Source of the DNA: Bacteroides mediterraneensis
GTDB lineage: Bacteria; Bacteroidota; Bacteroidia; Bacteroidales; Bacteroidaceae
Direction of reading: 5' to 3'
Assembly (NCBI RefSeq): GCF_900128455.1
Contig: NZ_LT635783.1
Location: 720,322 to 784,321, forward strand
Length of the DNA: 64,000 nucleotides
The number at the start of each line of letters is the position of its first letter. The stretch's first letter is position 1. The notes beneath the pieces were generated by a model, which saw nothing but the letters and a program-made list of their open reading frames with translations, made no database searches and was not told the DNA's origin. The position numbers were made by a program, and so were the translations under genes. Below, in pieces: positions 17,484 to 27,244 of this stretch.

Positions 17484-18578
17484 ATGAAAAAAGAAAAGAT
17501 TATTTTGACCGGTGACCGCCCTACCGGTAAATTACATATCGGCCACTACGTGGGTTCGTTGCGCCGACGTGTGGAGTTGCAGAATTCAGGACTTTACGAC
17601 AAAATCTTTGTGTTCGAGGCCGACGGACAGGCGTTGACCGACAACATTGACAATCCGGAAAAGGTGCGTCAGAACGTGATTGAAGTGGCATTGGACTATT
17701 TGTCTGTGGGACTTGACCCGGAAAAGTCTACCATTTTTATCCAGTCGCAGATTCCGGAATTGTGCGAATTGAGTTTCTATTACATGGACTTGGTCACGGT
17801 ATCCCGCTTGCAGCGTAACCCGACGGTGAAGACCGAAATCCAGATGCGTAACTTTGAAACCAGCATTCCGGTGGGCTTCTTTACTTATCCTATCAGTCAG
17901 GCTGCCGACATCACTGCCTTCAAGGCAACTACCGTGCCGGTAGGAGAAGACCAGGAGCCGATGATTGAACAGACCCGTGAGATTGTACGCCGCTTCAACC
18001 ATATTTATGGTGAAACACTGGTGGAACCGGAAATCCTGTTGCCGGACAATGCCGCTTGTCTGCGTTTGCCGGGAACAGACGGTAAGGCCAAGATGAGCAA
18101 ATCGTTGGGCAACTGCATTTACTTGTCGGATGCTGCAGACGAAGTGGAGAAGAAAGTAAAGAGCATGTACACCGACCCGACTCACATCAAGGTGAGCGAT
18201 CCGGGTAAATTGGAAGGCAACTGTGTATTTACGTATTTGGATGCCTTCTGCCGTCCGGAGCACTTTGGCCGTTATTTGCCGGAGTATGCCAACTTGGACG
18301 AACTGAAAGCACACTACACCCGTGGCGGACTGGGCGACATGAAGGTAAAGAAGTTCCTTGCTGCCGTGATGCAGGAAGAGCTGGAACCCATCCGTGCGCG
18401 CCGCAAGGAATTTGAGAAAGACATCCCGGCTGTATATGACATGTTGAAGAAGGGTTGCGAGGTTGCCCGTGAGGCTGCTGCCCAGACCATGGACGAGGTG
18501 CGCCGTGCCATGAAAATCAACTATTTTGACGATGCCGCACTGATTGAAGAGCAGGCAAAACGCTTTGCAGAGCAATAA
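17484..18578 (+). CDS. trpS: Tryptophan--tRNA ligase
   Basis: This 364-residue class I aminoacyl-tRNA synthetase charges tRNA-Trp. The HIGH motif is at residues 18-21 ([11 protein letters not shown]) and KMSKS at 203-207 ([11 protein letters not shown]). The Trp-binding region includes [24 protein letters not shown]. Length fits the bacterial family (330-370). It has its own consensus promoter and lies 3 bases before murF, with which it is probably co-transcribed. Confidence 0.95.
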   Translation: MKKEKIILTGDRPTGKLHIGHYVGSLRRRVELQNSGLYDKIFVFEADGQALTDNIDNPEKVRQNVIEVALDYLSVGLDPEKSTIFIQSQIPELCELSFYYMDLVTVSRLQRNPTVKTEIQMRNFETSIPVGFFTYPISQAADITAFKATTVPVGEDQEPMIEQTREIVRRFNHIYGETLVEPEILLPDNAACLRLPGTDGKAKMSKSLGNCIYLSDAADEVEKKVKSMYTDPTHIKVSDPGKLEGNCVFTYLDAFCRPEHFGRYLPEYANLDELKAHYTRGGLGDMKVKKFLAAVMQEELEPIRARRKEFEKDIPAVYDMLKKGCEVAREAAAQTMDEVRRAMKINYFDDAALIEEQAKRFAEQ

Positions 18579-18581
18579 AAT

Positions 18582-19874
18582 ATGGAAATAGAGGAACTAT
18601 ATAACCGCTTTACGGAATGTAACGGACTGACGACCGACAGCCGCCATTGTCCGGAGGGTTCTATGTTTCTGGCCCTGAAAGGAGAAACATTCAATGGGAA
18701 TGCCTTTGCCGCTCAGTCGTTGGCACAGGGGTGCCGTTATGCGGTGGTGGATGAACCGCAGTATGCTTCTCCAGAGAATCCGCGGATTATTCTGGTGGAC
18801 AACTGTCTGGAGACCTTACAGAAGCTGGCCAACTATCACCGCCGCCGGTTGGGTACCCGTATGATTGGGGTGACCGGTACGAACGGAAAGACAACCACGA
18901 AAGAACTGATTGCGACTGTATTGGGTGAGAAGTTCAAGGTGCTTTACACGCAAGGAAACTTCAATAACCATATCGGGGTGCCTCTGACGTTGTTGCGTCT
19001 GAAGCCGGAACATGAGATGGCGGTCATCGAAATGGGGGCCAATCATCCGGGAGAAATCAAGACCTTGGTTCACATTGCCGAGCCGGATTATGGTATCATT
19101 ACCAATGTGGGGAAGGCCCATCTTGAGGGATTCGGTTCCTTTGAAGGGGTCATCCGCACCAAAGGAGAATTGTATGATTTCTTGCGGGAAAAGGGAAATG
19201 CCACCATCTTTATTCAAAACGAGAATCCTTATCTGAACAAGATTGCTGTCGGCTTGACGTGCGTCCGTTACGGACAGACTCCGGGACTGGATGTGACGGG
19301 AAAGGTGGTAGCCTGTTCGCCGTTCCTGCATTTCAGCTGGACAGCCGAAGGGGTTTTACACGAAGTGCAGACACATCTGATAGGGGCCTATAACTTGGAC
19401 AATGCTTTGGCTGCCGTGGCCATAGGTCGTTATTTCGGCGTGGAGGATACACAAATCTGTCACGCACTGTCTTCGTATGTGCCGCAGAACAACCGTTCGC
19501 AGCTGGTACACACCGCTTCCAATACCTTGATTGTGGATGCCTACAATGCCAACCCCACCAGTATGATGGCGGCATTGGAAAACTTCCGTCAGATGGAGGC
19601 GGCGCACAAGGTAGCGATTTTGGGCGACATGAAGGAACTCGGGGAAGGAAGTCACGAGGAACACCAGAAGGTGGTCGATTTCCTGAAAGAATGCGGATTT
19701 GAACGGGTAATGCTGGTTGGTCCGGAATTTGGAAGCACTGTCTCTTCCTTCGAGCATTATAAGGATGTGAAGGAAGTGGAAGCCCTGCTGGCAGCCCATC
19801 CCTTGCTAGAATGTTGTATCTTGGTAAAAGGCTCCAACAGTATGAAGCTGAGTGAGCTTCCGGCCAGTTTGTAA
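18582..19874 (+). CDS. murF: UDP-N-acetylmuramoyl-tripeptide--D-alanyl-D-alanine ligase
   Basis: This 430-residue cytoplasmic ligase adds D-Ala-D-Ala to the UDP-MurNAc tripeptide in peptidoglycan synthesis. The Mur-ligase P-loop GTNGKTTT is at residues 99-106. Other family signatures are MGANHPGEI, ITNVGKAHLEGFGS, YNLDNALAAVAIG and DAYNANPTSM. It follows trpS by 3 bases and is closed by a strong terminator. Confidence 0.94.
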   Translation: MEIEELYNRFTECNGLTTDSRHCPEGSMFLALKGETFNGNAFAAQSLAQGCRYAVVDEPQYASPENPRIILVDNCLETLQKLANYHRRRLGTRMIGVTGTNGKTTTKELIATVLGEKFKVLYTQGNFNNHIGVPLTLLRLKPEHEMAVIEMGANHPGEIKTLVHIAEPDYGIITNVGKAHLEGFGSFEGVIRTKGELYDFLREKGNATIFIQNENPYLNKIAVGLTCVRYGQTPGLDVTGKVVACSPFLHFSWTAEGVLHEVQTHLIGAYNLDNALAAVAIGRYFGVEDTQICHALSSYVPQNNRSQLVHTASNTLIVDAYNANPTSMMAALENFRQMEAAHKVAILGDMKELGEGSHEEHQKVVDFLKECGFERVMLVGPEFGSTVSSFEHYKDVKEVEALLAAHPLLECCILVKGSNSMKLSELPASL

Positions 19875-19895
19875 TAAAGAATTATTTATTTTGAT

Positions 19896-19938
19896 AAAAG
19901 TCCATGTCCGAGAGGAGACCTCTTGGGTGTGGACTTTT
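19896..19938 (+). terminator. Terminator after murF
   Basis: AAAAGTCCA (19896-19904) pairs with TGGACTTTT (19930-19938), enclosing an inner stem CCGAGAGG/CCTCTTGG. It ends the trpS-murF transcript and separates it from the polysaccharide locus. Confidence 0.85.
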
Positions 19939-20065
19939 GTCTATTCTGAAAATCAGTATGCAGAGACATAGAATAATTCGTCCAAAAAATGGATGATATT
20001 GTTACTTGCTTGTTTTTCTTCTTTCCTTGACGAAATTTTTATCCCTTCTTTTGATGTGAAAAGCC

Positions 20066-20073
20066 TATTTTTG
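20066..20073 (+). promoter_or_regulatory. Candidate -7 box for the BNR_4/GH105 operon
   Basis: TATTTTTG matches TAnnTTTG and lies 23 bases before the ATG at 20097. A TTTG lies only 12 bases upstream, so the -33 part is not convincing; regulated promoters often lack it. Confidence 0.45.
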
Positions 20074-20096
20074 TAACTGTACTTAATATGTAAACT

Positions 20097-21374
20097 ATGA
20101 AGCGCATTTTTTTATGTTTGATAGGCATTTTCTTTTTGGGAACTCTTGCCGCACAACGTTTGGTGAAGGTGGGTGACGGATACAGTTCGACTTCGGTCAA
20201 TACGACCGTATTCCGGAACAGCCCGCTGGTGACGGACAAGGGTACGCAATACATATCTTATTATGATGCGGACGGTTATCTGGTGGTAGGTAAACGTGCT
20301 TTGGGCGTGGAGAACTGGACGTTGCATCGTAGCCAGTATAAAGGAAACGTGGCCGACGCACACAATGTCATCAGCATGATGGTAGATGGAGACGGCTATC
20401 TGCATCTTTCTTTTGACCACCACGGGCACAAATTGAATTATTGTCGGAGTACGGCTCCCGGAGCACTGACCTTGGGAGAAAAAGAGCCGATGACCGGGAA
20501 GGACGAGGACGATGTGACTTATCCGGAATTCTATCGGATGCCCAGCGGCGATTTGCTGTTTGCCTATCGTTCGGGAGCTTCCGGACGGGGAAATCTGGTG
20601 TTGAACCGTTATGACTTGAAGAGCCGCAAGTGGTCGCGTGTGCAGGATATCCTGATTGACGGGGAAAACCAGCGGAATGCCTACTGGCAGCTGTATATGG
20701 ATGAGGCTGGAGTGATTCATCTGTCGTGGGTGTGGCGTGAAACGTGGATGGTGGAAACCAACCATGACCTTTGCTATGCATATTCTCCCGATGAAGGAAA
20801 GACGTGGTATAAGTCGACCGGCGAGAAATATACGCTGCCTATCCGGAAAGACAATGCGGAATATGCTTGTTACATTCCGCAAAACAGGGAACTGATTAAC
20901 CAGACCAGTATGAGTACCGATGCGGAAGGACATCCTTATATTGTGACTTATTGGAGGGATGCGGACAGCGAGGTGCCTCAATACCGACTCGTGTGGAACG
21001 ATGGTAAAGGTTGGCAGAACCGTCAGATAATGAACCGGTCACAAGGCTTTACCTTGAAGGGCGGGGGAACGAAGATGATTCCGATTTCGCGTCCACGCAT
21101 TGCGGTGGATAAAGGAAAGGCTTATTTCGTGTTCCGTGATGCGGAGCGGGGAAGCAAGGTTTCAGTGGCTTATACAGAGGATGTGAAGTCGGGCGAATGG
21201 CAGGTGAAAGACCTGACCGATTTTTCCGTGGATGCCTGGGAACCCAGTTGTGACACGGAATTGTGGAAAACGCAGAAGAAACTGCATGTGTTCGTGCAGG
21301 AAACCCATCAGGGAGACGGCGAGAAAGTGAAGGATTCTGCTGCCACCCCGGTATATGTATTGGAAGTAAATTAA
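20097..21374 (+). CDS. Secreted BNR_4-type beta-propeller protein, candidate glycosidase or lyase
   Basis: The 425-residue protein has a signal peptide (about 1-18). Repeated blade motifs include YHFR-like DAHNVISMMVDGDGYLHLSFDHHGH and NAYWQLYMDEAGVIHLSW, typical of the BNR_4 family of seven-bladed propellers. From general knowledge, related proteins include the GH145 and PL27-type enzymes that remove rhamnose caps from arabinogalactan proteins, and ulvan lyases; which applies here cannot be decided by eye. It is 15 bases before the GH105-DUF2264 gene in one operon. The conserved histidines in the first blades (DAHN and FDHHGH) are candidate active-site residues. Its base composition resembles the housekeeping flank rather than the AT-rich susC region downstream. 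Confidence 0.7.
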   Translation: MKRIFLCLIGIFFLGTLAAQRLVKVGDGYSSTSVNTTVFRNSPLVTDKGTQYISYYDADGYLVVGKRALGVENWTLHRSQYKGNVADAHNVISMMVDGDGYLHLSFDHHGHKLNYCRSTAPGALTLGEKEPMTGKDEDDVTYPEFYRMPSGDLLFAYRSGASGRGNLVLNRYDLKSRKWSRVQDILIDGENQRNAYWQLYMDEAGVIHLSWVWRETWMVETNHDLCYAYSPDEGKTWYKSTGEKYTLPIRKDNAEYACYIPQNRELINQTSMSTDAEGHPYIVTYWRDADSEVPQYRLVWNDGKGWQNRQIMNRSQGFTLKGGGTKMIPISRPRIAVDKGKAYFVFRDAERGSKVSVAYTEDVKSGEWQVKDLTDFSVDAWEPSCDTELWKTQKKLHVFVQETHQGDGEKVKDSAATPVYVLEVN

Positions 21375-21389
21375 TCTCAAGATAAAACT

Positions 21390-23699
21390 ATGAAACAAGT
21401 ATGTAAATTTTTATTGGCTTGTGCATTGGGTATATGGTCAGGATCGGCGGTTGCCAAGGACTCCGAAGCGGGTCAGGTCCGCAAGATGATTGACAAGGTA
21501 AACCAGCACTGGCAGGCCGAAAATTCACCGGAAGTACGTTCGTTCTGGGACAATGCCGTGTATCACACGGGAAACATGGAAGCTTATTTCCTGACTGGAA
21601 ACGAGACGTACCGCACCTATTCGGAAACATGGGCAAACTACAATCAGTGGAAAGGAGCCAAGAGTGACAACCGTTCGGAATGGAAATACTCCTACGGGGA
21701 ATCGGATGAATATGTACTTTTCGGCGACTATCAGATTTGCTTCCAGACGTATGTGGATTTATACAACCTGGCTCCGGAGGATTGGAAAATCCGCCGTGCC
21801 CGTGAGGTGATGGAATATCAGATGAGCACCTCACAGAACGATTACTGGTGGTGGAGCGACGCGCTCTACATGGCCATGCCGGTAATGACCAAACTGTATA
21901 AGGTGACGCACAATACGTTGTACTTGGATAAACTGTATGCGTATCTGCAATATTCCGACAGCATCATGTTCGACAAGGACGAAAACCTGTATTATCGTGA
22001 TGCGAAATACATCTATCCGAAGCATAAGACAGCCAGCGGAAAGAAGGATTTCTGGGCTAGAGGAGATGCCTGGGTGCTGGCCGGACTGGCTAAGGTGTTG
22101 AAAGATATGCCGGAAGAATACAAGCATCATTCATTCTTTGTGGAGAAGTTTCAGAAAATGGCGAAGGCCGTAGCTGCCATTCAGCAGCCGGAAGGCTATT
22201 GGACCCGCAGCATGATGGACCCGGATTTTGCCCCAGGACCGGAAACCAGTGGTACGGCGCTGTTCACATACGGATTTTTATGGGGAATCAACAATGGGTA
22301 TTTAGGAAAAGATACATACATGCCGGTAGTGGAGAAGGCATGGAACTATTTGTCAAAGAAAGCACTTCAGAAAGATGGTACGGTGGGCTATGTGCAGCCG
22401 ATTGGCGAAAAAGCTATTCCCGGACAAGTGATTAACGCCAATTCTACGGCAAATTTCGGGGTAGGAGCATTTTTGCTGGCAGCCTGTGAATATGTACGTT
22501 ATCTGGAAGCTCCTCAGGCTGCCGACCGTGCCTATTGGTGTAAGCTGGCTTATCAGATGGCGGCTCCGGTATTGCGTAACATGGCCAAAGGAGAATTGCA
22601 GAAAAACATGCAGCTGGAAGTCAGCCCTACCTGGGACGGACGCAACAAGAAAGTGGCTTATATGGAGACCTTCGGACGCCTGATGGCTGGTATCGCTCCC
22701 TGGCTCACTTTGCCGGATGACAATACGGAAGAAGGCAAGATGCGCAAGGAACTGCGTGAGTGGGCGTTGAAGAGTTACGCCAACGCCGTGGACCCGCAGA
22801 GTCCGGATTATCTGTTGTGGCGTCAGGAAGGACAGACGCTGGTAGACGGTGCGTATGTGGCCGAAAGTTTCCTCCGTGCCTACGACCAGCTGTGGATGCC
22901 GTTGGATGAAACCACTAAGAAACGCTATATCGAGGAATTCCAGCAGCTGCGTCGCATCGACCCTCCTTATACCAACTGGCTGCTTTTCTCGTCTACCATT
23001 GAAAGTTTTCTGGCCAAGGCGGGGGCACCGTTCGATGAATATCGGGTAAATTCTGCCATCCGTAAAGTGGAAGAGTGGTACACCGGCGACGGATGGTACT
23101 CAGACGGTCCATCTTTTGCATTTGATTATTACAGCAGTTACGTGTTCCATCCTATGTACCTGGAGACGCTCCAGGCCATGAAGGATGCCAAAGTGCGCAG
23201 CCGGATTGACTACGGGAAATATTATGACCGCGCGTTGAAGCGTGCCCAGAAATACAGTCTGATATTGGAACGTTTCATTTCACCGGAGGGAACTTTCCCC
23301 GTATTCGGCCGTTCCATCCCGTACCGTATGGCTACCATGCAGCCTCTGGCCCTGATGGCCTGGTATCAGGAACTTCCGGCAGGGGTGACAGGGGCGCAGG
23401 TACGTTGTGCCTTGACTGCCGTGATGAAGCGTATGTTTGCTACCGGTCATAATTTTAATGAAGGCGGTTTCCTGACCATCGGTTTTACCGGTCGCCAGCC
23501 GAATGTAGCCGACTGGTACACCAATAACGGAAGCCTGTATATGACTTCTCTGGCTTTCCTTCCGTTGGGACTTCCAGCTTCCCATCCTTTCTGGACCGAT
23601 GCGCCTCAGGAATGGACCAGCGTGCGGGCATGGGGTGAGAAACCGTTCCCGAAAGATCATCAATGGAAAGACGAAATCCGTACGTGGGATTTGTTTTAA
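21390..23699 (+). CDS. GH105-DUF2264 fusion: unsaturated uronyl hydrolase plus (alpha/alpha)6 domain
   Basis: This 769-residue secreted protein (signal about 1-22) joins two domains. Residues about 30-375 are GH88/GH105-like, with SDALYMAMP (Asp157) and FWARGDAWVLAGLAKVL (224-234), the conserved motifs of unsaturated rhamnogalacturonyl/glucuronyl hydrolases. Residues about 385-765 match DUF2264, with LEVSPTWDGRNKKVAYMETFGRLMAGIAPWL, DGWYSDGPSFAFDYYSSYVFH and RFISPEGTFPVFGRSIPYR. As I recall, DUF2264 proteins include beta-glucuronidases placed in GH154; this assignment should be verified. Both domains would act on uronic acid-bearing ends of glycans. It follows the BNR_4 gene in one operon, suggesting stepwise trimming of the same side chain. 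Confidence 0.75.
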   Translation: MKQVCKFLLACALGIWSGSAVAKDSEAGQVRKMIDKVNQHWQAENSPEVRSFWDNAVYHTGNMEAYFLTGNETYRTYSETWANYNQWKGAKSDNRSEWKYSYGESDEYVLFGDYQICFQTYVDLYNLAPEDWKIRRAREVMEYQMSTSQNDYWWWSDALYMAMPVMTKLYKVTHNTLYLDKLYAYLQYSDSIMFDKDENLYYRDAKYIYPKHKTASGKKDFWARGDAWVLAGLAKVLKDMPEEYKHHSFFVEKFQKMAKAVAAIQQPEGYWTRSMMDPDFAPGPETSGTALFTYGFLWGINNGYLGKDTYMPVVEKAWNYLSKKALQKDGTVGYVQPIGEKAIPGQVINANSTANFGVGAFLLAACEYVRYLEAPQAADRAYWCKLAYQMAAPVLRNMAKGELQKNMQLEVSPTWDGRNKKVAYMETFGRLMAGIAPWLTLPDDNTEEGKMRKELREWALKSYANAVDPQSPDYLLWRQEGQTLVDGAYVAESFLRAYDQLWMPLDETTKKRYIEEFQQLRRIDPPYTNWLLFSSTIESFLAKAGAPFDEYRVNSAIRKVEEWYTGDGWYSDGPSFAFDYYSSYVFHPMYLETLQAMKDAKVRSRIDYGKYYDRALKRAQKYSLILERFISPEGTFPVFGRSIPYRMATMQPLALMAWYQELPAGVTGAQVRCALTAVMKRMFATGHNFNEGGFLTIGFTGRQPNVADWYTNNGSLYMTSLAFLPLGLPASHPFWTDAPQEWTSVRAWGEKPFPKDHQWKDEIRTWDLF

Positions 23700-23741
23700 G
23701 CTATTATATTGGGGCATATTAAATAAGAAGAACAGATTTGT

Positions 23742-23779
23742 AGAGTCTATATACGTGAGTATATGGACTCTATTTTTTA
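23742..23779 (+). terminator. Terminator after the GH105-DUF2264 gene
   Basis: AGAGTC (23742-23747) pairs with GACTCT (23766-23771), and TATATAC/GTATAT extends the stem around a GTGA loop. A T-rich tail follows. It separates the two enzyme genes from the SusC/D operon. Confidence 0.8.
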
Positions 23780-23968
23780 TTTCAACATCGTATATCTAAA
23801 ATTGGTTTTTACTTTCTAAAGTAAGCTTTTTTATTCTGTAGTTAAACTTGATTCTATGTAACGTGAAAAATGAATTTTCTATTTTACTGATTATGAGTAT
23901 ATTATAAAAATTGAGCAATAGCGGTATGAATGGAATATGAATAATTTTTATCTCTCTAATGATTAATT

Positions 23969-24004
23969 TTTGTTGTTTTCTATTATACGTATTTTATACT
24001 TTTG
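23969..24004 (+). promoter_or_regulatory. Promoter for the SusC/SusD operon
   Basis: TACTTTTG (23997-24004) is an exact -7 match. TTTG at 23969-23972 lies 24 bases upstream, longer than usual, and GTTG at 23972-23975 lies at the normal 21 bases. A weak -33 fits dependence on the hybrid two-component regulator at 37-41 kb. Confidence 0.6.
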
Positions 24005-24105
24005 CACCCGTAGGTTAATTACTTAAGTCTTACATTAAAAAAACAAAACAAAGTAATAGCCTGCATGAGATAATTTAATCCTTAAATTTTAAACAGAGAA
24101 AAACG

Positions 24106-27100
24106 ATGAAATCAGATTCATTACGAAACATTTCCGGGTGGAAAGCTTGGGTAGCATTCACTGGTTTTATGGCATTTTCTCCGATTGCATTAATGGCGGC
24201 ACCTTCTGTAGAAGGTATTGCCGCAGTGCAACAACATCAAACAATCAACGGTGTGGTTGTTGACAATTCGGGAGAGGCCATAATTGGTGCAAATGTCATT
24301 GTGGAAGGAACCTCTATTGGTACGATTACCGATTTTGACGGGCGTTTCTCTTTATCTGTCCCTAAAGGGGGAAGAATAAAAATTTCTTTTATTGGGTATA
24401 AGGATCAGGTAGTAACTCGTTTCAGTGCTAATAAAGAGCTGAAGGTTGTTTTGGAGGACGATTCTCAGATGTTGGGTGAGGTAGAGGTCGTGGCCTATGG
24501 CTCACAAAAGAAAGTGTCAGTTACGGGTGCTATTTCTTCCATGAAAGGAGAAGATTTGTTGAAAACTCCGGCAGCATCATTGTCTAATGTTTTGTCTGGT
24601 CAGGTGACGGGTATTTCTTCTGTACAGTATTCAGGTGAACCGGGAGCCGATGCTGCTGATTTGTATGTTCGAGGTATTGCTACATGGAACAATGCAGCTC
24701 CGTTGATTCAGGTGGATGGTGTAGAACGTGATTTTTCACAGATTGACCCGAATGAAGTAGAAAGTATCACGGTATTGAAGGATGCCTCTGCTACGGCTGT
24801 GTTTGGTGTGCGTGGTGCGAATGGTGTAATTTTGATTACGACTAAACGTGGTTCTGAAGGAAAAGCCAAGATTTCATTCTCTACTTCAGCTGGTGTGAAC
24901 TTGATGACTAAGCAGTTGACGTTTGCAAATTCTTATCAGTATGCCTCATATTATAATGATATGATGGTAAATGATGGAGGTGTACCAACTTTTTCTGACG
25001 AACAACTTGCCAAGTTCCGTGATCACACCGATCCAATTCTTTATCCTGATATAAACTGGCTGGATTACTGTATGAATGATGCTTCTTTTCAGTCACAGCA
25101 TAATGTGAACATTTCGGGTGGTACAGACAGAATGCGTTATTTCGTTTCAGCTGGTATGTTTACACAAGATGGTATGTTTAAGCAGTTGGCTGCGTCAGAT
25201 GACTTTAACTTTAACTATAAACGTTATAACTATCGTGCGAACTTAGACTTTGATGCGACCAAAACGACATTGATTTCTGTAAATATTGGAGGCCGTATCG
25301 AAACAAAACGTACTCCTGAATCTGGAGAAGACCAAAACCAATTGTTCCGTAAACTGTATTGGGCTGTTCCATTTGCAGGGGCCGGCTTGATTGACGGAAA
25401 GCGTATTGTGTCGAATGCGGATTATTTGCCCTTTACTGGAGTAGATGGATTGGATTCTTATTATGGAAAAGGTTTCCGTACGACTACTACCAATGTATTG
25501 AACGTTGACTTGGTATTGGATCAAAAACTGGATTTCATTACTAAAGGACTTTCATTCAAGATTAAAGGATCTTATAACTCAAGTTATTGGACACAAAAAG
25601 TAGCCAGCTCTTCTATTGCTACTTATACGCCTGTAATACAGGAGGATGGTTCTATCGCTTATCGTAAAAACGGTTCAGATTCGCAGCTGTCTTATTCTCG
25701 GAATACCAATGGAGAAGGAAAGTCACGTGACTGGTATATGGAGGCAGCTTTAAATTATAGCCGTAAGTTTGGCGATCATAATGTAACGGGATTGTTGTTG
25801 TATAACCAGTCTAAACGTTATTATCCAGGAGGAACTTATGATGATATCCCTTCTGCATACGTTGGATTTGTAGGTCGTGTGACTTATGATTGGAAGACTC
25901 GTTATATGGCTGAATTCAACGCCGGTTATAACGGTTCTGAGAACTTTGCGCCGGGTAAGCGTTATGGTTTCTTCCCCGCAGGGTCTGTAGGTTGGATTGT
26001 CAGTGAGGAGTCTTTCTTTAAGCCGTTGAAAAAAGTTGTGAGTTATTTAAAACTTCGTGCTTCCGTAGGTATGGTTGGTAATGACAATAATGGAAACAAC
26101 CGATTCTTGTATTTGCCAGATGCGTATGTATTGGGTGGTGATGGTTATTATTTTGGAACGAATGCTGGGAGTGCTCAGCCAGGTGCATACGAAGCCACAA
26201 AATCGAATGCAGATGTGACATGGGAAAAAGCAGTAAAACAGAATTACGGTATTGACTTTTCTGTCTTTAATGACCGTTTAAGCGTTTCTGTCGACTGGTT
26301 CAAAGAAAATCGTAGAGATATTCTTACTACACCGGATTACATGCCGGGAATTTTGGGTATGACTTTGCCGATTATGAATGTGGGTAAAACCGAGAATAAA
26401 GGTTATGAAGTACAGTTAAAATGGAATGACAAGATAGGGGATGAGTTCCGTTACTGGGCTAACTTCAATATCTCATTTGCTCGCAACAAAATTGTGTATA
26501 AGAATGAGGTGAAGCAGAATGAAGAATGGATGTATGAAACAGGACGTACTATTGGGTCTCGTTCAATTTATAAATTCTGGGGATTTTATGATGAAACGGC
26601 TGATGCAAGATATCAGGCAGAATTTGGTGTCCCTATTGCTGATCATGGATTGACATTGAAGCCGGGTGATGCTGTTTTCGTAGACTTGAATAAAGATGGT
26701 GTGATTGATGGAGATGACTCCAGTCGTGATTTGAGTTTTACAGATACACCGGAGTATACAGCTGGTTTGAATATTGGATTTAGTTGGAAAGGATGGGATT
26801 TCTCTGCACAGTTTACAGGAGCGTGGAATGTGGACCGGTTGCTGTCTGAGTTTAGACAACCTTTGGGTGATACGCAAAACAAAGGTTTGCTTCTTTATCA
26901 GTATGAAAATACTTGGCGCTCATCAGACGACACTTATACCGCAAAATTCCCTCGTATTTCTAAATTGGCTGCAGCCAACAACTATCGTGGATCTGATTTG
27001 TATTTGTGTGATGCCAGCTATTTGCGTTTGAAGAGTTTGGAAGTGGGATATAATTTCAGTCTGCCTTTCATGAAAAAATTGAAGATGGATCAGTGCAGAC

Positions 27101-27231
27101 TTTATGTAAGTGCATATAACTTGTTTACGATTACAGGTTTTATGTGGGGAGACCCGGAATCTCGTCAGAGTGACCGTCCTAATTACCCGCTTACCCGTGT
27201 TGTTAATCTTGGTTTGAAGGTTGGATTCTAA
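24106..27231 (+). CDS. SusC-family TonB-dependent glycan importer (first copy)
   Basis: This 1041-residue protein has a long signal region (about 1-31) and a carboxypeptidase-regulatory-like domain (about 44-125, GANVIVEGTSIGTITDFDGRFSL). A TonB-box-like segment (LGEVEVVAYG) follows, then a plug with the SusC signature (PLIQVDGVERDFSQIDPNEVESITVLKDASATAVFGVRGANGVILITTKRG) and a large C-terminal barrel. Length is typical of SusC proteins (about 1000-1100). The downstream SusD gene starts 13 bases later. Together they bind and import oligosaccharides across the outer membrane. Codons ending in A or T are much commoner than in flanking housekeeping genes. Confidence 0.95.
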   Translation: MKSDSLRNISGWKAWVAFTGFMAFSPIALMAAPSVEGIAAVQQHQTINGVVVDNSGEAIIGANVIVEGTSIGTITDFDGRFSLSVPKGGRIKISFIGYKDQVVTRFSANKELKVVLEDDSQMLGEVEVVAYGSQKKVSVTGAISSMKGEDLLKTPAASLSNVLSGQVTGISSVQYSGEPGADAADLYVRGIATWNNAAPLIQVDGVERDFSQIDPNEVESITVLKDASATAVFGVRGANGVILITTKRGSEGKAKISFSTSAGVNLMTKQLTFANSYQYASYYNDMMVNDGGVPTFSDEQLAKFRDHTDPILYPDINWLDYCMNDASFQSQHNVNISGGTDRMRYFVSAGMFTQDGMFKQLAASDDFNFNYKRYNYRANLDFDATKTTLISVNIGGRIETKRTPESGEDQNQLFRKLYWAVPFAGAGLIDGKRIVSNADYLPFTGVDGLDSYYGKGFRTTTTNVLNVDLVLDQKLDFITKGLSFKIKGSYNSSYWTQKVASSSIATYTPVIQEDGSIAYRKNGSDSQLSYSRNTNGEGKSRDWYMEAALNYSRKFGDHNVTGLLLYNQSKRYYPGGTYDDIPSAYVGFVGRVTYDWKTRYMAEFNAGYNGSENFAPGKRYGFFPAGSVGWIVSEESFFKPLKKVVSYLKLRASVGMVGNDNNGNNRFLYLPDAYVLGGDGYYFGTNAGSAQPGAYEATKSNADVTWEKAVKQNYGIDFSVFNDRLSVSVDWFKENRRDILTTPDYMPGILGMTLPIMNVGKTENKGYEVQLKWNDKIGDEFRYWANFNISFARNKIVYKNEVKQNEEWMYETGRTIGSRSIYKFWGFYDETADARYQAEFGVPIADHGLTLKPGDAVFVDLNKDGVIDGDDSSRDLSFTDTPEYTAGLNIGFSWKGWDFSAQFTGAWNVDRLLSEFRQPLGDTQNKGLLLYQYENTWRSSDDTYTAKFPRISKLAAANNYRGSDLYLCDASYLRLKSLEVGYNFSLPFMKKLKMDQCRLYVSAYNLFTITGFMWGDPESRQSDRPNYPLTRVVNLGLKVGF

Positions 27232-27244
27232 AAACTTATAATCT

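Larger units (their letters stand above)
23700..24105. other. 406-bp intergenic region between the enzyme operon and susC
   Basis: It holds a terminator near its left end (23742-23779) and a Bacteroides-type promoter at 23969-24004. A leader of about 95 bases before the susC start follows. The middle part (about 23800-23960) is very AT-rich with no supported gene. The leftward edge of the AT-rich segment falls here. Confidence 0.7.

Noticed and set aside
23800..23960. Small gene or RNA in the AT-rich gap before susC
   Set aside because: Only short frames and no convincing structure or promoter-terminator pair were seen.
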